Positions 15,759 through 24,190 of a stretch of DNA of 52,492 bases are shown here, one piece after another. Source of the stretch: a virus; IMG/VR virus record IMGVR_UViG_3300027770_000074, positions 1 to 52,492 of that record; one strand, given 5' to 3'. The notes beneath the pieces were generated by a model. It ran no database searches and was not told the origin of the DNA. It saw only the letters and a program-made list of their open reading frames with translations. A program made the translations under genes and the position numbers. Every line of letters starts with the position of its first letter. Within the stretch, counting starts at the first letter, position 1.

Positions 15759-16304
15759 ATGGCAACTTTAAAACAAGAAAGATTTTCACCGTTTTTTGCT
15801 GATCCTGAGGGTGGTCTGAACTACAATAAATCCCTTGTAATTCCTTCCACAGCAAACACAACATATTACAATCCCGCTGAGGTTTACGCTACCATACAGG
15901 AAGCTTCAGATCGTGCTTATAATATAGGGTGCTCAGGGTACAGACAAGTTTTAGTCTCCTCACAGGGGGAGTATAAATATTCTCCATGCACAAATTCTTC
16001 AGATTTCAAAATATTAATGAAAGAAATGCCAAGCTTTTCTGTAGAAAGAAGGTATTATCAATACGACCCCCGGGAAAATATTTATGATATAAGGGATAGC
16101 TTCAACGACGATCAGCCTAATGGCTTTGATTATAAGGGGAAGATTTTAAATAGAACACTTTCAAATGTAATGTTTAGAGATCCTATTAAAGATGGTATTT
16201 TGCAATATTTCGAAAGAGTAGTGTATGCATTGGTTGAAACAACAAAACAAATTAAAAACTTTTTCAATTACACCGTTAAGGGAAATAACAGAAGAGTATT
16301 CTAA
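15759..16304 (+). CDS. unrecognised baseplate-operon protein
   Basis: A 181-residue protein between the gp6-like and gp7-like genes, with gaps of two and five bases. It is aromatic-rich (many Tyr and Phe) and has two central cysteines, GCSGYRQVLVSSQGEYKYSPC. The C-terminal 40 residues look helical (IKDGILQYFERVVYALVETT), ending in a basic NRRVF. It has no signal peptide or membrane segment. The tight packing in the wedge operon suggests a wedge subunit or its partner. I recognise no family. Confidence 0.55.
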   Translation: MATLKQERFSPFFADPEGGLNYNKSLVIPSTANTTYYNPAEVYATIQEASDRAYNIGCSGYRQVLVSSQGEYKYSPCTNSSDFKILMKEMPSFSVERRYYQYDPRENIYDIRDSFNDDQPNGFDYKGKILNRTLSNVMFRDPIKDGILQYFERVVYALVETTKQIKNFFNYTVKGNNRRVF

Positions 16305-16309
16305 TTAAG

Positions 16310-19300
16310 ATGTCAAATTTTTTTTATAGAAGATTAAATTTTTTCAATAAAAGGGGTAATCCCCTAAATTTTGATTATATCGGACCTACCGGTGCGACTG
16401 AGCTTGAATCTACATTCATATATTTGAGCAACTCCAGCGTAACATCTATAGGTGATATAAATGTAAATTCTTTCGACCTTGAACCTGCTACCCTCACACT
16501 TTACTTTGAGGACTTAAACGGATTCACGATTATTGATTGGGCAAACGAGGTTCAAACATTTTTACAACAAGGTGCAGAGGTTTTTCTCAATGGCCGTGTA
16601 GCAGGACAACAGCAATTCAAGGGAAAGATATTTTCAATTACCCCCTCCGGATCTACATATATCATACAGTTCTTCCCCGGAAAGTCTGAGGGGCAAAGAA
16701 TTATAAGTAACGGTAATAAAATTTATTTTAATACAACCTATAATTTTAGACCTGGTGGGTATTATAAGGGTAACATTTATTTTGATCCTGTCTCAAGTGG
16801 ACTCTATGAGAATGAGCAGATATTCATAGTTCAAGAATTCTATGATCAAAACACATCTTCTTTCAACTATGGACTTCCACACACAGGAATAACTGGAGCT
16901 ACTGCAGGAAAATGGAGAACCAGATGGTACAACAACAAATACGGTGAAACTGATGTCTCTGAGATAATTTTCACATACCAAATATATGATGATATTAGTG
17001 GTGGTGATGGACAGCCTCTTATAATAAGCTATCCCAATATTGTTTATAGCGTTGATGTTGATGCAAATGACACCTACTATGGTGCAAGCGGAGGGTATAT
17101 TCAAACATCATCTGTTTCATCTGAGACATTGTCTATTAGTGTAGCATTGAATTGCGGTGATCTTAATGGTAATATTTACGAGAGAAAGTTGATTGTTGAA
17201 GATATAACCGGAGGGACAGGATCTGCACCAATAAAGGTTATAGAAGTTGATTTTTACGGGGAAATAGTTGGTGAGGATCCTAGATTTGATGTGATGCTCA
17301 AGAATATAGGTAGAGCATTTTACCCGTCGGATTCTGTAATACTGAGAGATCACGATCCTGCCGAGCCTTCCCCTAACTATCTAGAGATCAACGATAAAAG
17401 AAAAGAGCTTTTAGTTGCAGGTGAAGAGATCTTCCCTTATGCTGGAGCTTATCGTGGTCTAATTGCAGCTATTAAGTTTTTTGGATATCAAGATCTAAGA
17501 ATAAAAGAGTATTGGCTTAATCTAGAATATCGCAGGTTACAGGTCGAATCCCCTCTCCAGAAGAATAAGCAATTCCTTGATGAAATAAAAGCTCAGCAAT
17601 CCATCAACGGATACACCCAATCTATTCAGATTGCTGATGTACTGGATAATCCAAATAGCGGTAAATATAGACTTACGCAAACATACGGGCCAGATAAAGA
17701 GGGTAATTATGTTCTGGATATTTCTTCTGAGGAGTCTTTAGTTCCTTCTAGAACATATAAAAAAACTTCTCTGTTTGGTCTTTATTATGATTTAAATAAA
17801 GATAATGGTGATGTTGATGAATACGGATATCCTGTTGTTATTGATGCTTTTAAATTTACCCAGGAGGAGGTTTTACTAAAACTATTTGCACTTAAGGAGA
17901 GATTAAAAAGGGATTACCTCCCATTAAATGCAAGGATTGTTGATATAACCGGGGAGGGCATTTATTTCGAGGTTTATAATACACGTGCATGGACTGATGT
18001 GATGCAGAGACCCCAGATTGAAACCGGGATTCATTTTGATATCGTACCAAATCCCGATTTTGGATTCATCGAGGATTTAAGAAATTTCTCAATCCGTCCT
18101 TCACAAACATCTATACAAACACCGGAATCGTATTTTAATTCTTTTTCTTCTAATGTAACCGTCCAGGGTGGAACTGGCTCTGGCGTTTATTTCACATTAA
18201 CCGGAGCTACTGGTCCGAATCCAAGTCTTTCTGTTACCTCTGGCTATTCTTATACTTTTACCATAGGTACAACTGGATTTACTTTTTATATCACTACAGA
18301 TTCAACTCTATCCACTGTAATTTCACCGGTGGGTCTGGAGAATAACGGGGCAACTGCTGGAGGGGATCCTTTACAGTGGTATGTGAATCCAATACAGACT
18401 ACCCCAGTTTACTACTTTATAGCTGAGAACACCTCTTTAAACGGGATCGTAAATGTAAGTCCGTCTACATTATCTGATTTTGGAAACATTATCAACCCCC
18501 TTGATTTTGCCCAGAACTATTCGGTTTCCCAAAATGATTCACTCTTAACTGCAATTAATCAATTTTATGATTTAAAACAACAAGGTGAGATCGTTGAGCT
18601 TGGTGATGGAAAATACGACCCTCCAGCTTTAATTGATCCTGACACCGGGCTTTTCTATAGAACCCCTATAGGGATGCCAGTTGTTTTAGAGATGCTAGTT
18701 GACAGATGGACATGGGATGAATTCAATATCAACTGGTCCTCTGTGAATATTCCAGCCTTTAAGACTGGCGACAGGGTTCAGATTAAAAAAATAGATGCCT
18801 CCATATCTTTAGGTATAAGCGGTGGACAAATTTCCTCTGCTACTATTAACGGGTCAGGTCTAGGGTACGCAACAACACCAACACTCATTATTACAGGTGG
18901 TGGTGGAGCTGGTGGAGCTGTTTCGGCAACGGTAACCGGAACAAGGATAACCTCTATTTCAATATTATCTGTTGGGTCTGGCTACACTTTCACCCCTAAC
19001 TTATCAATCCCATCCCCTAGTGGAGATTTCGGTACTGTTACTGCAGTAAGTTATTCTACAGGGGTTTACACCGTTTTATTAGACAGTGGATCGACTTCAA
19101 CATTTGATTCTACTGAACTGTTTGCCACATCTCAGGATTACAGTTTGCTGAACTGGAAAAATATAGATTTTTCAAATCTTGTTGACATAGAATGGACGGT
19201 AACAAAATCAGCAACACAGCCAGGAAGTCCCTATAATTTCGTATTTAGAGGCTCAATAGTGGACTTTTATAAGTTAGCCCACTTTGTACCATTCACCGGG

Positions 19301-21352
19301 GAATATGACGTTAAATGCGGCGTGTATGATGGCTTTAATGTTCAGAGTTTATCCATATTGCCTAGAGCTATAACTGTTGCACCTAAAATAATAGAGATAG
19401 ATTCATGGACACGCTATCGTGAGGTTGAAGATTATTTATGGAGGACGACAACAAGAAGCTGGGAGGTTTATCAATCAATCTGGGAATACCCAGCTGAGGG
19501 AGAAACTATGGGGGAACTGCAGAAGACAATTCCTGCTGAGATTTTAGATTTTGCTACCTATGGAAATAAGTCTCAAGAGGGACAAGATGTTTATGTAAAA
19601 GTAGAATCAGCAGCTGCTGGTGCAACTGGGTACATCTCATTTACCCAGAACAATTATCAAATTACAGATATCTCTTCTTTTGAAATTATATCAGGCGGAC
19701 AATATGGATTTGCAACAATTACAACATCAGTCGCTCATAATTTAGAGACTGGTTATGAGGTTAGAATATTTGGATCTATAGATCAAATTAACGGTAGATG
19801 GAATGTGATAGTTCCAAGCGGATCTACAACTACATTCAAAATTCCTCTTGTTTTACAAAACACCTGGAACGGAATACTTTTCCAATCATCTCCAAACAAA
19901 CTCTACGTTGACACCTCAACAATTAGTGGATACCCTAACATGTATTTTACAGGTTCTGGGGTTATAAGTGTCTCTGTTGACGGAAGGGAGATAGGATCAG
20001 CAGATGCTGGTGATTCTTTATATAGAACTGCTAATGCAATAGTCTCTGCTATTAACTCGTATATTACATATCCAGATTACTTTGCTTCCTGTGTTGATCC
20101 TTCGCAAGATCCAGTAACTGTTTTGATATCAGCGCCAAGTGATCTTGGTGCAACTCAAAATGGAGTTCCTATTAGTTTTACTCTTACAGGATCACTTTCC
20201 GAAACCCCTTCATCCCCCAATCTTGACTTTGGTGTTAATCCAGAGGACAGCTTTGTTTTCTGGAGTGAATCTCAGACAGATCTGCCAAATGCAAATCTAA
20301 AATACTGGGGAAGTAAAAGACTTACGTGGGAAATTTTTACAAACAACACATGGGAGGATGCTTACGCCCATGGATGGTATGATTTTGAGTATAACAATGA
20401 TTGGCTTGGCGGGTATGAGCTACATAATATACAACCTGGTGATTATATCAAATTAAGCACAGGAAACGAATCATTCCCGTTCCCAATAGGAGCAACAATT
20501 CAGCCTGGGGTTTCGCCACTTACTGTTCAAAATGTTGCAGATCAATTAAATGCCTCAGATGATCGGTATATTACTGATTTCTATTACAGACCCATCCCTA
20601 ATGAATCTGGGGATCTGCCTATGGATTCACCTCCAATAAATCTGGTTGTGTCCAATTTTGCAGTGCCTGTTCCTTCTCTGCCAGCGCCAGTTTCTTTGCT
20701 TGGCGGATCTTCGTTGTTGATACCGATAATTGGTGTTAGTGGGCCGAGTTTAACAACAACAACCACTACAACATCAACTTCGACAACATCAACTTCGACC
20801 TCGACATCGACAACCTCGACCTCGTCGACTTCGACTTCGACCTCGTCGACTTCGACTTCTTCGACTTCGACCTCAACCTCGTCGACCTCAACCTCGTCGA
20901 CTTCAACTTCGTCGACTTCAACTTCGACCTCGTCTACATCGACATCGACATCCACGTCTACATCTACGTCGACCTCAACGACAACTGAGTTTATAGTTTT
21001 CGGGGAGCTTGTGATAGACAATCAGGTAGGATTTGGTCCAATTATTACTAACTTGTCTCAATATACAACTTATACCACTGGTTTCTCATTCCCTGTAAAC
21101 TCTGGTAGCTCGGAAACAGGGACATTAACTGCATCAGGTCCACCTGCCCCTTGGAGAATTACATATACCCCAGGATCTGCAGGAACTTTTAATTTTGAAG
21201 TATTTAAGGCAGCAACATTAGGAGGAGCATGGATTTCCCAGGGAAGTGCAACAGATAATGCACCTAGCGGTGCCTCAAGAAATGTTAATCTAAGTGGTTT
21301 GGTTAGCTGGGTTACTGGAAATAGTATCATGATAGTACTCACCCAGCCCTAG
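16310..21352 (+). CDS. giant baseplate wedge protein, probably gp7-like, with a 78-residue Ser/Thr tract
   Basis: A 1680-residue protein in the gp7 position after gp25 and gp6 (T4 gp7 is about 1030 residues). Residues about 330-415 contain FYPSDSVILRDHDPAEPSPN and GAYRGLIAAIKFFGYQDLRI, patterned like the tail-protein-I-like part of large wedge proteins. Residues about 610-700 are beta-rich and fibre-like. Residues about 828-907 repeat 'GSGLGYxxxPTLIITGGGG' and 'VGSGYTFTPNLSI', a small repeated strand-turn unit. Residues 1482-1559 are only Ser and Thr. The last 120 residues (EFIVFGELVIDN...) form a separate small beta domain. The tract likely acts as a stiff or glycosylated stalk displaying that domain outward. 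A glycosyltransferase gene follows directly. The gp7 name is inferred from order and the N-terminal part. Confidence 0.55.
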   Translation: MSNFFYRRLNFFNKRGNPLNFDYIGPTGATELESTFIYLSNSSVTSIGDINVNSFDLEPATLTLYFEDLNGFTIIDWANEVQTFLQQGAEVFLNGRVAGQQQFKGKIFSITPSGSTYIIQFFPGKSEGQRIISNGNKIYFNTTYNFRPGGYYKGNIYFDPVSSGLYENEQIFIVQEFYDQNTSSFNYGLPHTGITGATAGKWRTRWYNNKYGETDVSEIIFTYQIYDDISGGDGQPLIISYPNIVYSVDVDANDTYYGASGGYIQTSSVSSETLSISVALNCGDLNGNIYERKLIVEDITGGTGSAPIKVIEVDFYGEIVGEDPRFDVMLKNIGRAFYPSDSVILRDHDPAEPSPNYLEINDKRKELLVAGEEIFPYAGAYRGLIAAIKFFGYQDLRIKEYWLNLEYRRLQVESPLQKNKQFLDEIKAQQSINGYTQSIQIADVLDNPNSGKYRLTQTYGPDKEGNYVLDISSEESLVPSRTYKKTSLFGLYYDLNKDNGDVDEYGYPVVIDAFKFTQEEVLLKLFALKERLKRDYLPLNARIVDITGEGIYFEVYNTRAWTDVMQRPQIETGIHFDIVPNPDFGFIEDLRNFSIRPSQTSIQTPESYFNSFSSNVTVQGGTGSGVYFTLTGATGPNPSLSVTSGYSYTFTIGTTGFTFYITTDSTLSTVISPVGLENNGATAGGDPLQWYVNPIQTTPVYYFIAENTSLNGIVNVSPSTLSDFGNIINPLDFAQNYSVSQNDSLLTAINQFYDLKQQGEIVELGDGKYDPPALIDPDTGLFYRTPIGMPVVLEMLVDRWTWDEFNINWSSVNIPAFKTGDRVQIKKIDASISLGISGGQISSATINGSGLGYATTPTLIITGGGGAGGAVSATVTGTRITSISILSVGSGYTFTPNLSIPSPSGDFGTVTAVSYSTGVYTVLLDSGSTSTFDSTELFATSQDYSLLNWKNIDFSNLVDIEWTVTKSATQPGSPYNFVFRGSIVDFYKLAHFVPFTGEYDVKCGVYDGFNVQSLSILPRAITVAPKIIEIDSWTRYREVEDYLWRTTTRSWEVYQSIWEYPAEGETMGELQKTIPAEILDFATYGNKSQEGQDVYVKVESAAAGATGYISFTQNNYQITDISSFEIISGGQYGFATITTSVAHNLETGYEVRIFGSIDQINGRWNVIVPSGSTTTFKIPLVLQNTWNGILFQSSPNKLYVDTSTISGYPNMYFTGSGVISVSVDGREIGSADAGDSLYRTANAIVSAINSYITYPDYFASCVDPSQDPVTVLISAPSDLGATQNGVPISFTLTGSLSETPSSPNLDFGVNPEDSFVFWSESQTDLPNANLKYWGSKRLTWEIFTNNTWEDAYAHGWYDFEYNNDWLGGYELHNIQPGDYIKLSTGNESFPFPIGATIQPGVSPLTVQNVADQLNASDDRYITDFYYRPIPNESGDLPMDSPPINLVVSNFAVPVPSLPAPVSLLGGSSLLIPIIGVSGPSLTTTTTTTSTSTTSTSTSTSTTSTSSTSTSTSSTSTSSTSTSTSSTSTSSTSTSSTSTSTSSTSTSTSTSTSTSTSTTTEFIVFGELVIDNQVGFGPIITNLSQYTTYTTGFSFPVNSGSSETGTLTASGPPAPWRITYTPGSAGTFNFEVFKAATLGGAWISQGSATDNAPSGASRNVNLSGLVSWVTGNSIMIVLTQP
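20753..20986 (+). repeat. low-complexity Ser/Thr-coding tract (78 codons)
   Basis: Every codon from 20753 to 20986 is Ser or Thr, mostly alternating ST, STS and SST units. The DNA is built from short TCGAC- and TCAAC-type units with several GTCGAC sites. It uses TCG and ACC/ACT far more than the flanking AT-rich coding sequence, which suggests growth by slippage or unequal exchange. It stays in frame throughout. Confidence 0.95.
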
Positions 21353-21374
21353 TAATTTTCTTTAAATTTTTTTT

Positions 21375-22340
21375 ATGAAAAGAATTATTTTCATTAGCGT
21401 ACAACCGGATGATTTTTATTTTTATTGGCAGGTTGAGGTTTTTATACACAACGCAATAAAGAACGGGATAAACCCAAAAAATATCCAGATACTTTTTTCT
21501 TGCGTCAAAGGACCTAAACAGGAGCTAATTGATCTCTCTAAAAAATATAATTTTGTAAAATTTTATTTCTATGAGAGAAATGAGTTTATTAACTACGGAT
21601 ACGTTTCAGCTTTAAGACCTGATGCTTTGGAGCAGCATTTTTCTAAGTATCCAGAACTGAGGGGCGAAGTTCTTTTTTATCATGATTCTGATATAATTTT
21701 CAAAGAACTACCCGACTTTGATTCTATGCACGATGATAACTTTTGGTATTTGAGCGACACAGTTTCCTATATAGGTGCAAACTATATTAAATCTAAATCT
21801 GATCAGCTGCTAACAGATTTATGTGATATTACTGGTGTTAAGAGGGAAATTGTTGAAAGTAATGAGAATAATTCTGGGGGAGCTCAGTATTTAATGAAGG
21901 GTGTTAATGCTTCTTATTGGTCTGATGTGAAAGAAACCTGTTTAAATCTTTATAAATACATGGCTGAGAGGGAGGAAGAAGAAAGAAAGACACTGACTCC
22001 AGAGCAGCTTGAAACATATAATCCAATACAAAAATGGTGCTCTGATATGTGGGCAGTTTTATGGTGTGCCTGGAAAAGAGGTTACCAAACAAAGATATCA
22101 AGAGAGCTTGGCTTCAGCTGGGGATCTAGCGATCACAAAGAATGGGATTGTCATAAGATTATGCACAATGCAGGGGTTCTTGAAAAAGATAAAGATCGTA
22201 AATTTTTCAAGGGTGAATTTATAAACAAATCACCATTTGATCGCGACCTAAGCTATGTCGAGCCTTATTCGAACAGCTGGCACTATGCCCAAGCAATAGA
22301 GTATGCAAAAATTCAGAGGAAAGAAATTTTCGGGTCATAG
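21375..22340 (+). CDS. GT-A-type glycosyltransferase, possibly acting on Ser/Thr-rich virion protein
   Basis: A 321-residue cytosolic protein with no signal peptide. The N-terminal 110 residues are Rossmann-like (MKRIIFISVQPDDFYFYWQV, NIQILFSC) and end in FYHDSDIIF, where D104-x-D106 fits the metal/nucleotide-sugar-binding DxD motif of GT-A enzymes. Further conserved-looking blocks are NNSGGAQYLMKGV, IQKWCSDMWAVLWCAWKRGY, ELGFSWGSS and HNAGV near residue 270. This layout resembles Ser/hydroxyproline-O-glycosyltransferase-like proteins and related phage enzymes, but the exact family was not checked. The gene sits 22 bases after the Ser/Thr-tract gene and 29 before a fibre gene. The natural substrate guess is the virion itself; host surface glycan or DNA-base modification remain possible. 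Confidence 0.65.
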   Translation: MKRIIFISVQPDDFYFYWQVEVFIHNAIKNGINPKNIQILFSCVKGPKQELIDLSKKYNFVKFYFYERNEFINYGYVSALRPDALEQHFSKYPELRGEVLFYHDSDIIFKELPDFDSMHDDNFWYLSDTVSYIGANYIKSKSDQLLTDLCDITGVKREIVESNENNSGGAQYLMKGVNASYWSDVKETCLNLYKYMAEREEEERKTLTPEQLETYNPIQKWCSDMWAVLWCAWKRGYQTKISRELGFSWGSSDHKEWDCHKIMHNAGVLEKDKDRKFFKGEFINKSPFDRDLSYVEPYSNSWHYAQAIEYAKIQRKEIFGS

Positions 22341-22348
22341 CTTTCTGA

Positions 22349-22356
22349 ATATATAG
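22349..22356 (+). promoter_or_regulatory. weak candidate late promoter, ATATATAG
   Basis: ATATATAG in the gap between the glycosyltransferase and the PKD-like gene is a one-base variant of the recurring ATATATAA motif, 13 bases before the ATG. Weak on its own. Confidence 0.25.
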
Positions 22357-22369
22357 ATCGTAAATAGTT

Positions 22370-24175
22370 ATGGCAAATCAAGTTGTTATCAACCAGGGTG
22401 ATTATGTTTATTTTTATGACCTTTCAATAGGTTCGGTTATCTCTAGGGACTGGTTATTCCCTGGAGGAACTCCAACAGGGGGAACTGGTTTTGCCCAGGC
22501 GGTTCAGTATACTGGGGTAAATTCTTCAGGTTATTCTGTAAGCTTAACCATATTTGATTCATCAACTTCAAAATCTATTACAGAGCCTAATATAGTATCA
22601 GTTTCACCACAGAATTTTTTTGTATCTCTTCAAATAACAGATGGAACAAATCCCATTTCATCTACTGATATGTCTAGAAATGTTGTGTTCACCGCAACAG
22701 GTCCAACAGGTACCGGCATTTCACAGTACACGTGGAGCATTCCAGGCACAGCAGGATTCACTGGCACTAGCAACACTTATTCAATCTCCCTTATAGATTG
22801 GAGCAATTTAACGGGATCTAACCTTGGAGCTGTCTATACACCCTATGTGACAACCCCAACGGTTATAGCCACGACAGTTTTGGGGCAATCTGCCAATTCA
22901 TATCAAACATTAACTTACAATAAATCTGGCTATGAGGAGGAATTAAATTTGTGTGATTATCCCGGATCAACTGGATCGCACTACACCCCATATATTACTA
23001 ACACTTTAGTAGAAGACCCATCAAATACATCAGGCTTCTCTATTGGCGCAACGAGTTATTACCTGACTTCAGCTTTTGGGTTTACTGGAAATGGACTCTT
23101 TGTTCAGACTGATCAAAGTACTCCTGTTTTTAATAATGCATATTTTCATGCACAAGGTGAGGCAATGACGCTACTTTCTCCAAGCTGGGACGTTAGTTCT
23201 GGAAGTGTTCCCGGACAGGTAGTGGCGTCATATTCAGCCTATAATTCGATGGGTCTGTCTCCTGCGGCGGCCGTGAGCTCACTCCCCCGATACACCATTG
23301 GTAATTACATGTATCCTGGCGACATATCTGTGGTTCAGGGAGATTTCTTTTATTTCGCTGATACCTCAAATGTTTTAAAGACGCTGGGAGTTGCTACCTC
23401 AAATCCTCCTGTATCGTCTTCTAGATACTGGTCAGCAGAATCAATCGGAGATTATCTAAACGACATATCATTTGGATCTATTTCATCTAGAAGTTTCGAA
23501 AAAAATGTATCGTCTTCAACATCAACTTGGCTTCCTGGATATAGAGATTCTACTGGTGATCTATCAGAATTTCCTAACTCTGTAGCTTATGGAGGTCCTT
23601 GCATACCGTTTGATGTTGATATAGCACCTTTAAACTGGACAGTTAGCTTCTATACTTCTAATACGAGAAGCTTAGATGATTTAACTCTTAGAGGTCCTTA
23701 TGATATTGAACTCTACGGGGTCTCAGATACCGGAAATTCTCCATCAGGAAAAATGTTTGTTGCTGGTGATAATGTTCATGGACAGGGTATAGCTTCTGTT
23801 ATAGAGAATTGGATTTCATCGAACAATCTCTCCCCTTATATAGGTGTAACAGCAGATCAAAAATATTGTACTTTTGAAAGGGCATATGAGGTTATAGGTG
23901 GTCAGTATCCAGATCCCTCTGAATTTAATGGCTTAAGTATTTTTATTAAAGAGGATTATATTAGTAATTCTTACCCATATCCTATAGGGATAACGGGCAA
24001 TACCTTTCTTCTCAAAATGGTTTTTTCTGGGAACGTTCAGAACACACACGTCTCTCCGAACACAAACTATTCGATTGCTTCATGGTTAGGATTTTCACAG
24101 GATTATATTTCAAATCCATATCAAGAGCAAAACGATCCAGATCAGCCAAAGAGAGGATGGCAATTTAATGGTTAA
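22370..24175 (+). CDS. virion protein with PKD-like beta domains
   Basis: A 601-residue Gly/Ser/Thr/Tyr-rich protein. Residues about 10-70 (GDYVYFYDLSIGSVISRDWL, PGGTP, YSVSLTIFDSS) fit a PKD/Ig-like domain, with 'GDxVxFxDxS' and a closing VSLTIFD strand. A second related segment covers about 85-150 (FFVSLQITDGTNPIS, YTWSIPG, YSISL). The rest is beta-rich and fibre-like. The C-terminal 130 residues (ENWISSNNLSPYIGV to the end) may be a separate globular domain. PKD-like domains often serve as decorations or sugar-binding adhesins on phage surfaces. It starts the block of large exterior proteins after the glycosyltransferase and pairs with the 1370-residue gene 15 bases downstream. Confidence 0.5.
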   Translation: MANQVVINQGDYVYFYDLSIGSVISRDWLFPGGTPTGGTGFAQAVQYTGVNSSGYSVSLTIFDSSTSKSITEPNIVSVSPQNFFVSLQITDGTNPISSTDMSRNVVFTATGPTGTGISQYTWSIPGTAGFTGTSNTYSISLIDWSNLTGSNLGAVYTPYVTTPTVIATTVLGQSANSYQTLTYNKSGYEEELNLCDYPGSTGSHYTPYITNTLVEDPSNTSGFSIGATSYYLTSAFGFTGNGLFVQTDQSTPVFNNAYFHAQGEAMTLLSPSWDVSSGSVPGQVVASYSAYNSMGLSPAAAVSSLPRYTIGNYMYPGDISVVQGDFFYFADTSNVLKTLGVATSNPPVSSSRYWSAESIGDYLNDISFGSISSRSFEKNVSSSTSTWLPGYRDSTGDLSEFPNSVAYGGPCIPFDVDIAPLNWTVSFYTSNTRSLDDLTLRGPYDIELYGVSDTGNSPSGKMFVAGDNVHGQGIASVIENWISSNNLSPYIGVTADQKYCTFERAYEVIGGQYPDPSEFNGLSIFIKEDYISNSYPYPIGITGNTFLLKMVFSGNVQNTHVSPNTNYSIASWLGFSQDYISNPYQEQNDPDQPKRGWQFNG

Positions 24176-24190
24176 ACGAAATTTTGAATA

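Noticed and set aside
16793-17353. Small minus-strand frames inside the gp7-like gene
   Set aside because: Antisense shadows with Tyr/Ile/Cys-rich composition and no support.
20584-21021. Minus-strand 145-codon frame with Val/Asp/Glu repeats
   Set aside because: It is the antisense of the Ser/Thr tract; the acidic repeat is a by-product of the TCGAC units.
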